From Miscanthus floridulus (lineage: Eukaryota; Streptophyta; Magnoliopsida; Poales; Poaceae), in assembly GCF_019320115.1 (NCBI RefSeq), contig NC_089581.1, positions 11,347,707 to 11,411,706 on the forward strand: a stretch of DNA of 64,000 nt, read 5' to 3'. This document shows, one piece after another, positions 22,948-33,483 of this stretch (position 1 is the first letter of the stretch; each line of letters starts with the position of its first letter). The translations under genes were made by a program, and so were the position numbers. Below the pieces are notes generated by a model, which made no database searches, was not told where the DNA came from, and saw only the letters and a list, made by a program, of their open reading frames with translations.

Positions 22948-23054
22948 TTCCTGGTACCGCTCATTCCAATTCCAGAACACACACTATCTGATATACGTGG
23001 TCTCATTTTCAAAACGTGTACTGAGCCACTTGTCACTGCAAGGTAGTTTATATA
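22948..23054 (-). ncRNA. Putative PHAS precursor 3: miR2118-type site 22948-22969 and TATA box
   Basis: The site reads CCTGGTACCGCTCATTCC on the plus strand. The minus-strand TATA box TATATAAA is at 23047-23054, 78 bp upstream. Sequence upstream of the TATA (AAACTAGCTAGCAGGATGAATAG on the plus strand) is shared with the copies at 21908 and 26293, so the promoter and leader were duplicated with the site. The open frame overlapping the site (22786-22980) is short and looks incidental. Confidence 0.55.
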
Positions 23055-23548
23055 GAGACGAAACTAGCTAGCAGGATGAATAGAGTAAGTAATGAAATGA
23101 AAAGGGGAGAAATTAAATGGCCAGCATGTCCTTTTTAGTTAGAGCTAAGCTAGCATATAAAAGAAAATACTTTAGAACTTGAACGTCCTTCTGCAATTAT
23201 TTTTCTTTTTTCTCATTTATCTTGTGTTCATCCGTAAGTGTCCATTTGGACTCTCCCTAGCTAGAGGTGTTTTGCAAAGAGCAAGAAGTGCTCTATTGAT
23301 GGAGGGCAAATGCCAATTTCACTTGTGCATTATTTTGTCGAATATGTGAGCGAGCCACGACGAGGTGACCATGGGTCCAAAGAGCATAAACTTCTTTGCA
23401 TGTCTGAGCAATCCATGAGAGGACAGAGGAGAACCTTGGATGACTTCGATGCCATCTCACCCAGAGGAAGAGACCATCCGTGCGTGCAATTACACAACAA
23501 TGGCACACATTGCCCGCGGAGCTAGCTGGCCGGGCTTTACAGCTCGTT

Positions 23549-23570
23549 TTTCCAACACCGCCCGTACCCT
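23549..23570 (-). ncRNA. Degenerate miR2118-type site 4
   Basis: TTTCCAACACCGCCCGTACC resembles the site at 23701 about 150 bp away and seems to be a local duplicate of it. Pairing to miR2118 would be weaker, and I see no TATA box upstream. Confidence 0.25.
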
Positions 23571-23700
23571 ATGCAATACTCGATCGCTCGACCACCTAGA
23601 TCTGCGTTAGCTCAGGCCTGGACCCTTGGTGGCAATGGCAGCCTATGTACTGCAGTTACAAAACATTTCCGACAAAGATGGCTACGCTGCAGAACTCGTT

Positions 23701-23823
23701 TTCCCAACACCACCCATTCCCATGCATGCTACACCGTTTCAGCTCTCCATGTCTCAGTCGATGTAAGCAGTCCATGAGGAAGCTTAGGAAAGGAAACCTC
23801 TCGTCCAAATTGAGAATATATAT
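23701..23823 (-). ncRNA. Putative PHAS precursor 5: miR2118-type site 23701-23722 and TATA box
   Basis: The plus strand reads TTCCCAACACCACCCATTCC, close to miR2118 variants that begin TTCCCAA. A minus-strand ATATATAT lies at 23816-23823, 94 bp upstream, the same spacing as in the copies at 21908 and 34840. Confidence 0.5.
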
Positions 23824-24152
23824 GGAGGCAATGCAAGGTCGGTTGTCTGTTACTACTATACATGGGGATATATGATCGAACAAGTTGGATGCGTTGCATA
23901 TATATGTGTGGGGTACTGGTAGGCTTGTGCCCATCTGTGGATGAAGTACATTTGCAAATAATGCTCTGCTGTGATGTGGCCGGCAAATTGCATTCAATCT
24001 ACCGGCTGCTGCCATGTGCCATGTGGCCATGCATGAGCCATGATTCGTCTCAAAAAGCTAAAAACAAAGAAAGAAGGAGAGAAAGAAACAAACAAACCGT
24101 GCACTAATGACAGCCCGTGGCAAATTAGGGCGTGATTGGTTACATGTATCTC

Positions 24153-24619
24153 TTTTTTTTTTTTTGAAAGGAGGATAAACCTCTGCTTTTAAGAAAGCAA
24201 GATCCGATACAATACTGGGAACACTAGTTTAACCAAAAGAACAAACAGAAGCTACACGCCTATAACAAGTTTCAGATTTCGATAACGTCAGTAGGCATCA
24301 CAGCACTACGCTTGAACCCTTTCAGCCATCCCATGATATCATCCTTGATCTTCTCCACAAGCTCCCTGTCCTTTTCCTTCAGCAAAATACACCACTTCTG
24401 CATGAAGGATAATGCAAGATACACAACATCAGTGGGAGCTTTAGGAAACTTTTTCTCGATCGCCATCTTATTCCTGGTGATCCATAGAGAGCCCAGGCGA
24501 AACCTGCAAAGGTAAACATGATCAGCTTGTTTGGGAGGGGCCCCTTGCCCTGTAACCAGGATTCAGAAAGCTCTTTCAGAGCCTTAGGCATAGAACCCCA
24601 GTCATAAATCTCCCACTGG
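24153..24619 (-). mobile_element. 5'-truncated LINE (L1-type) insertion, 3' end only
   Basis: A minus-strand insertion with a poly(A) tail (T-run at 24153-24165 on the plus strand) carries the C-terminal end of an L1-type ORF2 product (GFAWALYG.. in one frame, then MAIEKKFPKAPTDVVYLALS in another). It is flanked by a near-perfect 12-bp target duplication: TACATGTATCTC (24141-24152) and TACATGTAGCTC (24620-24631). A frameshift separates the two coding pieces. It is a typical dead-on-arrival LINE copy inside the site cluster. Confidence 0.85.
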
Positions 24620-24639
24620 TACATGTAGCTCCATTGTGC

Positions 24640-25220
24640 CCAGGCTCAATATATGCAAGTTCGATTTATTTGGTTGCTTGGTCCACAGGTTCCGATCATG
24701 CAGCTGTATGTACAACTCGAGCTGGAAACGCAGGAGAGTCCCGTTTCTCGTGCGCCAAGCTCAGCAAATGCAACCATGAGCATGCACGCGCAGTTAATAC
24801 GCATATAAGTCTACCTGCTTTGCACAGGCTACCAAACAATATAATGTCTCAAATGAACCTGGCCTTATGTATGCAAAAATCCAAACACTAGCACCTACTG
24901 CCATGCATGGGCAATGTCGTGGCACATGTCCCCACAGCTAGTGGCTGAAGGTGATGTGCTACTAGGAGGTGTAGAGCAACATGCACACCCACGTCAAAAT
25001 ACCAGGCTATATATGTGGTGTTGGAAATTTGCAATCCATTTGTACATCTGGCGAGAGCTTGGAGTCCCCGCGTGCTATGAGAGGCATGACAGTGTGATCG
25101 ATGCCACCGGTACCATGGGAACCGGTTATTGGGTGCGTTTGTTCAGCCACCGATCCCTGATGGCCACGCCCACACATGTGACTGTTGTTAGCTCGGCTTA
25201 ACCCAGGGAACTAAACTTGC
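24640..25220. other. Non-coding sequence within the site cluster
   Basis: No protein gene recognised. If the neighbouring site at 25234 is active, this lies downstream on the minus strand and would be the body of its phasiRNA precursor. Confidence 0.35.
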
Positions 25221-25233
25221 TCCAGAATATGAT

Positions 25234-25330
25234 TTCCTAATTCCGCCCATTCCCAATTAAGCAACAACATTCTTTCCATCTCCATTCTCTCGAGTGGTTC
25301 ATCTCTTGGTTAGCTATGAAAATATAATAT
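25234..25330 (-). ncRNA. Putative PHAS precursor 6: miR2118-type site 25234-25255
   Basis: The plus strand reads TTCCTAATTCCGCCCATTCC, retaining the 3' CCCATTCC core of miR2118 variants. The only promoter-like signal is an AT-rich ATATTATATT (minus strand, 25321-25330), weaker than in the other copies. Confidence 0.4.
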
Positions 25331-26292
25331 GCGTGTCTAGCAAAGCTCTAGCATATATGCTGCATTTTCAGGCAAGATCCAAGAATCCAAGTAACAGTAC
25401 TACAACGACACATGCGAGTGTATAGTGGACAGCAAGGCGGAGAGATGGTGGATACCTTACATTATTATACTTGTATCACACAATAACATTGAAGGTCTCC
25501 TAGTTTTAATGGGTGCTCTCTCGCCCATCTTCATCTCGATATATATGCATGTCTTCATCTGATAGGACTGCCACAGTACACACGGTTGGATATGCTTCCA
25601 GCTGGAAACAGGTCAAGAGCTCAGTAGTACTAAAACTCAAATTAATAATTATCAGAGAACAGGCGTGTTTAGTTGGTTTCGAATCTGCGTCACTCCATTC
25701 GGAGACAATTATGGCAGCACATACGTACAGCATGTAGCCTCATCCAATGCAAAGGATGCAGTGCCCGTCATGCATCTCGGTGGAAGAATACTCGAGGTGG
25801 AGACTGTAGGGATCGGAGTCATGTTTGATAAACATAGGTGATGCTCTCATCTTTTAATCAGGTACAACAAGTGCATATTGCAGATTATTCCTCCTCTATC
25901 GTTAATTTCTTCACTTGTTCGTCAAAGTGCGTGTGATACAAATAAAAGAACCATTATATTAATTACTCCAGTCTCTACGGCAAAGTGCAATTTGTCCACG
26001 CACATGCTCCATGACAAAGTCCCTCAGACAGTAGTGCTGAACGCCAAATGCGTGTTTCATTGGAGGGCCTGAGGGTCCTGAGCTACCTGCAAGGTTGCTA
26101 AGGCCCGCCTAGGAAGAAGGGCGTCCAGTCCATTGGATGCAGAGGGTACCGTACAGCATGTGCAATATGAGGGCCTCTGCGTTCTTTCAGATCTGTGTGT
26201 CCGAGAGGTGGAGAAGCTCCCAAGTGACTTGCAGCGCGCCAGCTGTAAGGTTCCCTCCACGAGTCATGCACAAGGTTCTTGTCATGTTTGCT

Positions 26293-26435
26293 TTTCTGAT
26301 ACCGCTCATTCCAAACCACGACACAAATATGCAAAATCCTCACATATAGACAATGCAAGTACATGATGTGGGCGTTTCAAAATCTACAATGCCATGCACT
26401 TCGGTGAAATCAAAGTTAAATCGATCGTATATATA
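26293..26435 (-). ncRNA. Putative PHAS precursor 7: miR2118-type site 26293-26314 and TATA box
   Basis: The site core CTGATACCGCTCATTCC is identical to that at 21908. Minus-strand TATATATA is at 26428-26435, 114 bp upstream. The flank beyond the TATA (GAACTAGTAGGTTGAATA.. and AAAGGGGAGAAATGGCCAGG) matches the copies at 21908 and 22948, showing descent from a common promoter-leader-site unit. Confidence 0.55.
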
Positions 26436-26439
26436 GAAC

Positions 26440-27560
26440 TAGTAGGTTGAATATATTGAGTGAGTATTCAACCAAAAATAAAGGGGAGAAATGGCCAGGT
26501 CGTCCTTTTTAGATACAGCATTAAAGATTCGGTATGATGGAGGATGTACTATCCGTTGCTTGATCCATTAATGTAAGTGTCTAAAATTTCTTTTGAATAC
26601 AGATTTTGGCGCAATTCTTGTACACTAGGTTAAACATGTACATGTACAATTTGACCAATTGTTGATGAAATTAAACATCAAAAGTTATGGACTTTATTTG
26701 ACGTTTCAAATCAAAACAGTGAAACACGGTTTAATGCTACTGTTGTCACATCCGGCCCAGTTTGAAATTTGTCCCATAGTGACCCATGTGCATGTTAATG
26801 AGATGTTGTGAAGGGTTTAGTCTCACCTTAGTTGTTTATGATAGGTTAAACCAACATATAAGGCTTCTAGAGTCCATCCCACCATCCGCCAGTTAACCCT
26901 TTTACGCGAAGCAAGGACGAAAGAGTAAGTGGGATGGTGGTAGGTGTGGTTCACTCACCGTGTAGAGTGAATCTGAGCCATTTGGACTCTGGGGCGTAAC
27001 ATCTGTCATTTAGATTTAGAAGAGGCAACCACCGCAAAAAGAGAGAAAATACTTATGAACCTCTTTTTGCATTACGTACTTCTATCATTTTTCCTTTTTA
27101 TTTCTTTTTGTGTTGCTCATGATATGTACTAGATGGACTCTCCCTAGGTACAAGTGTTTTGCAAAGAGCATAAAGTGGTCTACCCGCTTATCGCCATGAT
27201 GAGGTGACGATGGACTAGCCACATGTATCTTATCCATCAAGGTTCTACTATGAAACACCAAGGGGCCATCTGATGGCTCTCTGAATTCAATGACTTGCAT
27301 TGGATGCCATCTCGCCCACCCATGAAGTGCCTTGGATGCCGTCTTGCCCACCCATGAAGTGCCTTGGATGCCGTCTCGCCCACCCAATGACTTGGATTCC
27401 GTCTCTGAATTCAATGAATTGGACCTCGAATTACTGAAATGATATCGGACATGGAAATAGAACTCCAGTTCCATGCATGTTCTCTCGTTTGGTTGTGTAA
27501 AGGGAAATCCTTGAAATGATATCAGATCAAAATCAATGTGCCACCGCACCTGCCATATTA
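26440..27560. other. Non-coding sequence with a 32-bp tandem repeat
   Basis: No gene recognised. At about 27303-27390 the unit GGATGCCATCTCGCCCACCC (start of a roughly 32-bp unit that also contains ATGAAGTGCCTT) is repeated three times. The block around 27131-27175 (ACTCTCCCTAGGTACAAGTG) has a diverged copy at 23250-23290, so this region and the one around 23.3 kb are segmental duplicates. The 154-residue minus-strand frame over it is partly made of this repeat and is unlikely to be a gene. Confidence 0.5.
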
Positions 27561-27574
27561 CTGAAGGGACGTTT

Positions 27575-29235
27575 GGATCCCCTCGCTTTCGACATGGTTA
27601 AATAAATTTGGTCAGAAGCACAAGGTGGACATACTCCTTTAGAAAAATGGCAGGCCAAGATTCACAGGGTTCGCCAATTTCTAAGGGGTTGGGCTAAAAA
27701 TATAAGCGCTACCAATAAAAAAGAAAAGAGACAGCTGCTTGACAAATTAAATATGCTAGATAAGAAAGTGGAAAATTCTCCACTCGATCAGGATGAATTG
27801 AACTTAAAGCATGTAATGAATGAAAGGTTGGCAGATTTATTGAGAGAAGAATAATTAAAATGGTACCAAAGAGCGGAAGTTAAAAACCTGTTAGAAGGCG
27901 ATGCCAATACTAAATACTTCCACTTGGTTGCCAATGGAAAACATAGGAAGTCTCGTGTCTTCCGGTTAGAGCAGGAGGAGGGTTTGATTCAAGGCGAAAA
28001 AGAGCTAAGAGAATATATAACAAAATATTACAAAAAGCTTTTTGGTCCATCGAAAAGTATTCCTATGTCCTTAGACGAATCTCGTTGTGATGATATCCCT
28101 GAAGTCTCTATATAGGAAAATGAAATGTTAGTAGCACAGTTCTCAGAGGAAGAGAATAAAGAAGCGATTTTCCAAATGAAACATAATACAACACCAGGGC
28201 CAGATGGTTTCCCGGCAGAGTTTTATCAAGTCTTTTGGAATGTTATAAAGGAGGACTTGATGGCTCTATTTAGGGAATTCCACAAGGGATCTTTGGCGCT
28301 CAACTCATTAAATTTTGGAACAATTATTCTCCTCCCAAAAAGTAAAGAAGCTAACCAGATACAGCAGTACAGACCTATATGTCTGCTTAATGTTAGCTTC
28401 AAAAAATTTTACCGAAGTGCTTACTAACAGGATCACCAAGGTAGCCAAAAAAATTATCAAACCATCGCAAACAACTTTTCTACCTGGTCGAAACATCATG
28501 GACGGGGCAATTATTTTACACGAGACTATCCATGAATTACACACTAAGAAAAAAGATGGTATTGTTTTTAAAATTGACTTTGAAAAGGCCTATGATAAAG
28601 TTAATTGGGATTTTTTACAAGTATGTTTAAGAATGAAGGGTTTTGACCCGATCTGGTGTAATTGGATTAGCAAAGTAGTCCATGGTGGAAATGTTTCTAT
28701 TAAAGTGAATGATGATTTGGGGCCCAATTTCCAGACCAAGAAAGGCCTTAGGCAGGGTGATCCTTTATCTCCTATTTATTTAATATTGTAGTGGATATGT
28801 TGGCTATCATTCTGAATAGGGCCAAACAGGACAATTTAATAAGGGGAGTAATTCCACACTTAATAGAAGAGGGTATGTCTATCTTACAATATGCAGATGA
28901 CACGGTTATATTTCTGGACCATGATTTAGAACTAGCAAAGAACATGAAATTGTTGCTTTGTGTGTGTTTTGAGCAATTGTCTGGTCTAAAAGTTAACTTC
29001 CACAAAAGTGAAATCTTCTGTTTTGGTCAAGCAAAGGATTGTGAGATACAGTATTCGCAGCACTTTGGTTGCAAAATTGGTGCTTTTCCCTTTAAATATC
29101 AGGGCATCCCAGTGCACTATAGAAAATTTTAGAATAGAGATTGGAAGCAAGTCGAGGAGAGATTTGAGAAAAACTAAGTAGCTGGAAAGGAAAATTACTC
29201 TCTTCAGGAGGGAGACTTGTGCTGATTAATTTCCA
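27575..29235 (+). mobile_element. LINE (L1-type) fragment with reverse transcriptase
   Basis: Broken plus-strand coding sequence shows the middle of an L1-type ORF2 product: EGDANTKYFHLVANGKHRK (about 27895-27950), the RT start NTTPGPDGFPAEFYQ (28187), motif A KIDFEKAYDKVNW (28571-28609), GLRQGDPLSPI (28748-28780) and the YADD box LQYADDTVIF (about 28886-28915). Stops at 27854 and 28113, a frame change near 28400 and another near 28790 kill it. Both the endonuclease end and the 3' end are missing, since sequence similarity stops near 29235 in mid-domain. No target duplication was found. Confidence 0.9.
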
Positions 29236-29880
29236 AAAAAAAGATCACTTGTATAAGAGAAAAAGTAAAAACTGCACAGTTCTAGGCGAGTTCCATCAAC
29301 AGTAGATCGGTAAAACAGGCATATCTCGAGTTCCAGACATCATTCAAAGACGTTCTTTACATGGTTGGAAAGCTTAAGAAATTCTCTACAACTTTCGTGT
29401 AGAACACTTTTCACACTCTGTCATCAAGTTAATAAAAAACGGAGCGCAACCCAAACTGTTCTGGACTCCAGACAGCGCCCAACCTCAGCTTGCAAAAGTT
29501 ATATCTCCCAAACCATAATTGATAAAAATGTAATTCCAGTGGGATTTGAAAGATAAATAAGTCTAGTCATCTCCATAAAATTTTCACGATTTTTGGTCGT
29601 ACGGATAATGAGTTATATGATAAAGAATATAGACTACTCCAGAAAACAGAAACAGTAGAGACAGATAAAGCAACCTCAACTATATTATTCATCAACTCAA
29701 ACTTATGGTTCTTAAATATGGGATTTGTGGACATGCCCACAATCTCCCAACAATCATGAAAACTCCAAATCAACCAATTTCACAAGCACAAGCAACTAAG
29801 CAAATAAATTCTCACAAGACACACAATGACTCGACTCAACTCGCAACTAACATCGTTTTTATTATAAAAGTGGCATCATA
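29236..29880. other. Unrecognised non-coding repeat-like sequence
   Basis: AT-rich text such as GGTTGGAAAGCTTAAGAAATTCTC and CAACTTTCGTGTAGAACACT looks like dispersed grass repeat sequence. I could not assign it to a class and see no ORF. Confidence 0.4.
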
Positions 29881-29883
29881 ACT

Positions 29884-30761
29884 CTAAGGGGCGGTGTCGA
29901 TGACGGTAAACTCCGGGGGCTTCTTCTCATAGAGCGGGGGCAATCCAAGCTAAGCTCTCAGGGCATCATTCTCCTTTTGGAAAAGCTTCGCGGTCCTCTG
30001 CGCCTCATGTACCTCTTCTTTGAGGTCTTCATTCTCCATTTGCATCACGTGAATGCGTCCAAGGTGGGGTCACTATTTTGGGGATTTTGAATCACCCAAG
30101 TCCCATCATTTGGATCATGGCGAGGAAGGAACCTGAAGCGATTCTCCTTCATGGCCTCATATTGTCGACCATGATAGTGGATGTAGGCCTCCTAAGCTGC
30201 GTCCTCCATACTATCCATCGCCTGAGCCCATCTTGATGTGTGGGTATGAACAGTTTCCACCTTCTAGCTATCACCGGCTTCATTCCAAACTATGATGGAC
30301 AGATTTGTCTTCCAGTACGTGGCCTCCAAGGGGTGCGTATGCTCAGCACAGTAATATGTGATGGTGGCATTGATGTCCGGGTAGTAGTCTTCTAGCACGT
30401 TGAGGAGCAGCGAATGGTAGTAGGCCGTGTCTAAAGCATACTTGAAGTGGTACGTGCGGGTCCAACCCGGACCATCCTCCACCTCTAGAGCAGTTGGTGC
30501 TGGCACCTATACCGCCTCTTCGGGAAGTGGCTCAGGCACTGGTGTCGGAACTAGTGTAGGAGCTAGTGAGGCGATCCACTCCTTTTCATCTTCCTCGGTG
30601 AAGTCCTCCACAAGCATGGGGTCCTCCTCAAGCACTGGGACCTCCTCGTCATCTGAGATGACCACGATCTACTCCTCCCGTGGCGCCGGGGGTGCAAACA
30701 GAGCACGCGTTGGGTAGTAGCCTCCAGTGCTGATGCGAGCCGTCTTCTTGGCATGAGGCAT
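29884..30761 (-). pseudogene. Broken transposon-associated ORF with histone-H3-tail-like N-terminus
   Basis: From the ATG at 30761 one minus-strand frame runs with four or more in-frame stops, plus a frame change near 30060, to a stop at 29884. The protein begins MPHAKKTARISTGG, strikingly like the histone H3 N-terminal tail (K-Q-T-A-R-K-S-T-G-G), with Ile at the Lys9 position. It is followed by an acidic Pro/Glu-rich stretch (ISDDEEVPVLEEDPM), a conserved-looking block (WTRTYHFKYALDTAYYHS) and a C-terminal coiled-coil-like part (ENEDLKEEVHEAQRTAKLFQ). I do not recognise the family with certainty. ORFs of this style in grasses are usually part of transposable elements. Confidence 0.55.
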
Positions 30762-31154
30762 CTATAGATTTAGATTAAGATGAATTAGAAATAATGAATT
30801 TTAATAATGGAATAAAGTTAAAGAAGCATAATAATTTTTTAGCAAATAACAAGACTACTTCAGGTTGCTATCAAATTGTATGTCCCACACTCCCACTGCA
30901 ACGCATGAGCATGTTTGCAAGTTTATTATAAAATGTAAACTGAAGTGTCCCAAAAGCTACGTCTAAATAACTAATAACCATAAATTGTACTATATATGTT
31001 GCTACATTACCCGAATCTGCCAGTATCGTTATTGCAAATCACAATAGTGACATGGATGTCCATATACATGCACCGATATATATTCGCTCCTGGCTCCTAT
31101 GGATGAACGCACACAACCTGCCTAAATTATGAACACCTCTAAAAGACTGAACCA

Positions 31155-32305
31155 CACTAGTACACAAAGTTTAACCGCGATGGGCGGATCTAGTTTTCAG
31201 CGGCGGGCAACTGCGTCCGCCACGCCCAGATCATCACGGTAAATCAAGATTTACCATGACGGACCCCAGTTGCCCGCCGCGGTAAACGTAAAAAAAACAA
31301 AAAAAACAGCGAGCCCAACGCAAGCCCATCTAGGCCCGGCGTCGAGCCCATCCGCCGCTGCATCGCCGTGCCTGCGCCGCCACGCCGCTGCACCTCCACC
31401 GCCATCGCCAGATCCGCGGCGACAACGGATCCGCGGGCCCCGAGGCCAGATCCGTCGGATGACGCGTCGTCGGACGCTTGGAGAAGGAGGGGCCGGGCCC
31501 AGCCGCCATGGAAGAAGGCCGTCGCACGTTGGGAGAAGGAGGATGCGCCGCCACCTTCGATCCGCCACTGGATCCGCGGGCCCTAAGGCCAAATCCGTCG
31601 GAGGACGCGCCGCCGGTCGCCGGTGACCACTTCGCCGGGAGGAGGGGGCCGGAGCCGCCGGAGACCCGGCCCGCGCGCGCCACGTGTACCGTGCTCCGCC
31701 TTGCGAGCCGCAGCGCTCCGCCTCACGCACCGCTCTGGCTCGCGCGCCGCGCCGCAGCGCTCCGCCCTTGCTCTCCGCGCCTCCCGCATCGCGCCGCCGG
31801 CTTCCATGGCTGTGCTCGGAGTTGGGGAGACAGAGAAAGATAGAGGGCGCCGTGGGGAGAGAGGTGGAGGGGCGGTGCTCGGAGTTGGGGGGAGACAGAG
31901 AGATAGAGGGCGCCGTCGCTCTCGGCTGCTGTGAGGGAGTTGGGTGAGATTGAGGGAACCTAAGTTTGCCCTTATATATAAACCCGGTAGGGGCTGTGCC
32001 TGGGCTCCGAACTGGGCCAAAAGTTTTAGGAGGCGGGCCCTTAAGGATGCCCGCCACGGTAAATCTATTTACCGTGGCGGACGTCTTAATATGCCCGCCG
32101 CGGAAAATAGGGCATTTTCCGTGGCGGACGTCTTAGGACGCCCGCCACGGTAAATTGATTTACCGTGGCAGACAGAAATGTCCGCTTCGGTAAATGAAAA
32201 ATGTCCGCCTTGGAAAATCCTGGGATTAACCGTGACGGGCAAAAAAATGTGCCCGCCTCGGAAGGGTCCAAAGGGGTGTCATGCAAAATCATTTATGTAG
32301 TAGTG
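31155..32305. mobile_element. Complete non-autonomous CACTA element
   Basis: The left end is CACTAGTACACAAAG. The right end, reverse-complemented, begins CACTACTACATAAA. CCA flanks both sides (31152-31154 and 32306-32308), the 3-bp duplication expected for CACTA. Subterminal palindromes of the form GCCCGCCACGGTAAAT..ATTTACCGTGGCGG occur at both ends (about 31190-31285 and 32040-32250). The core (31330-31950) is very GC-rich, with overlapping open frames on both strands and a minus-strand TATA-like TTTATATATAAG near 31970. No transposase is encoded. Its subterminal motif differs from that of the large CACTA element, so it belongs to another family. Confidence 0.85.
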
Positions 32306-32308
32306 CCA

Positions 32309-32967
32309 ATGCAAAACAGATCTCACAGGCGTCTCATTAGATTGTCAATGGGCACGTCGCATATCACTAAAAGAATAGTGTCCCGGAAAATCATAGAGCT
32401 GAATGTCTCAATCCTTCCGGAGCACAACTAATATGTTGAAGTTCTAATAAGATGACCCCACCCCTCGTGACGCTGCTGCACGCTAGCTGACTGTGTCCCA
32501 GAGCGTGTGGCCACCATATCTCCAAGGACATGCTCCTGTTTGCTATTCAGCTCCACCGTGATCAATGGTTTGTCTGCCAGCCGGCTCGGCACAACCACAC
32601 ATATTTGACGTTTGCATGCAGATTGGCAAAGTATAGGCGGCACCTCGTGCCCTAATAATAAGGCAAGAGTTGTATCTGTGTCATTGGAATTCCCTGTGAT
32701 GTTGGGGTACAGCTTGTTGATATGAACGTACTGGCATGGGACACATGGATGTGGAACGAGTACGAGCTGCAGAAAAATGGTCTTGGTTAGGTCTTTCGTC
32801 TCGTTGTTCAGGAGTCCGGACGGTGCACCAGGCACATGAAACACGCCACCATTTCTTACATGTTTATGCCCATCTCGAGCTATGTATAGTTCCACATCCC
32901 TATCCTGGTGCGTGGAGCAGTGGACCCTGCAGTGGCTGAGCTGGGAGCATCCACTGTGATGGGGATC
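32309..32967. other. Non-coding sequence, related to 33860-33990
   Basis: The block CATTTCTTACATGTTTATGCCC at about 32850 recurs near 33868 together with flanking sequence (..CATTCCTAT.. and ..GAGCATCCAC..GTGA), so this is a diverged duplicate of the body of the precursor unit at 34002. The 187-residue minus-strand frame here (32428-32991) overlaps a degenerate miR2118-type site and has no recognisable domain; I do not call it a gene. Confidence 0.45.
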
Positions 32968-32990
32968 TGCTGACACCTCACACATCAGCA
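32968..32990 (-). ncRNA. Degenerate miR2118-type site 8
   Basis: TGCTGACACCTCACACATCAGC occupies the position that, by alignment with the duplicated block at 33860-34030, corresponds to the site at 34002. The CCCATTCC end has decayed, so pairing to miR2118 would be poor. Confidence 0.25.
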
Positions 32991-33144
32991 ATTGTGACCT
33001 ACTCCTTCTGTCCCCATTTTAGAGTCGTCGTAGCTGTGCTTCTAGCTGTCCCCATTCAAAGCATTATGCATGCATCTAGGGGAGCTTCCATCCAAATTCA
33101 AGGAATCTTGCATGTACCTGAGCGAAGGCTAAAACGACTCTTTG

Positions 33145-33386
33145 GGCCTCGTTTAGATGCTGAAAAAATTTCAAACTGATGAATAGTACCACTTTCGTCT
33201 TATTTGATAAATATTGTCCAATCGTGGACCAACTAGGCTCAAAAGATTCATCTCGTGATTTCCAACTAAACTGTGTAATTAGTTATTTTTTTACCTACAT
33301 TTAATACTCCATGCAAGCGGCTAAAAATTGATGTAATGGAGAGAGAGTGAAAAAACTTGGAATTTTGGTGGCATCTAAACAAGGCC
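33145..33386. mobile_element. MITE with GGCCTCGTTTAGATGC inverted ends
   Basis: The left end GGCCTCGTTTAGATGC is the reverse complement of the right end GCATCTAAACAAGGCC apart from one base. The flanks are TTG on both sides (33142-33144 and 33387-33389). The 242-bp element contains the sequence CATTTAATACTCCATGCA, which I associate with an abundant panicoid-grass MITE family. It sits 15 bp from the miR2118-type site at 33401. Confidence 0.75.
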
Positions 33387-33400
33387 TTGGTATATATGTT

Positions 33401-33483
33401 CTCCTGATACATCTCATTCCGAAGCTAATGAGGATAAAATATGTAATACATGTGCCATCCTTGGGATTGCAGTAGTTATATAA
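33401..33483 (-). ncRNA. Putative PHAS precursor 9: miR2118-type site 33401-33422 and TATA box
   Basis: The plus strand reads CTCCTGATACATCTCATTCC, keeping both ends of the miR2118 core. Minus-strand TTATATAA is at 33476-33483, 54 bp upstream, the shortest spacing in the set. A MITE (33145-33386) is inserted 15 bp downstream of the site on the minus strand and would be included in the transcript. Confidence 0.5.

Noticed and set aside
22786..22980. Small minus-strand peptide ORF with WNERYQ, also seen at 26098-26364
   Set aside because: The shared WNERYQ comes from translating the miR2118-type site itself; the rest of the two frames does not match.
25073..25094. ATGAGAGGCAT on the plus strand, resembling a miR2118 target in the opposite orientation
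   Set aside because: Only 11 bases match and both ends disagree; it could be a decayed star arm of the 25234 copy, but the pairing is poor.
27085..27549. 154-residue minus-strand open frame
   Set aside because: Partly made of a 32-bp tandem repeat and not preserved in the diverged copy at 23.3 kb.
32428..32991. 187-residue minus-strand open frame
   Set aside because: No recognisable domain; it spans a block duplicated at 33.86-33.99 kb without frame conservation and overlaps a degenerate miR2118-type site.
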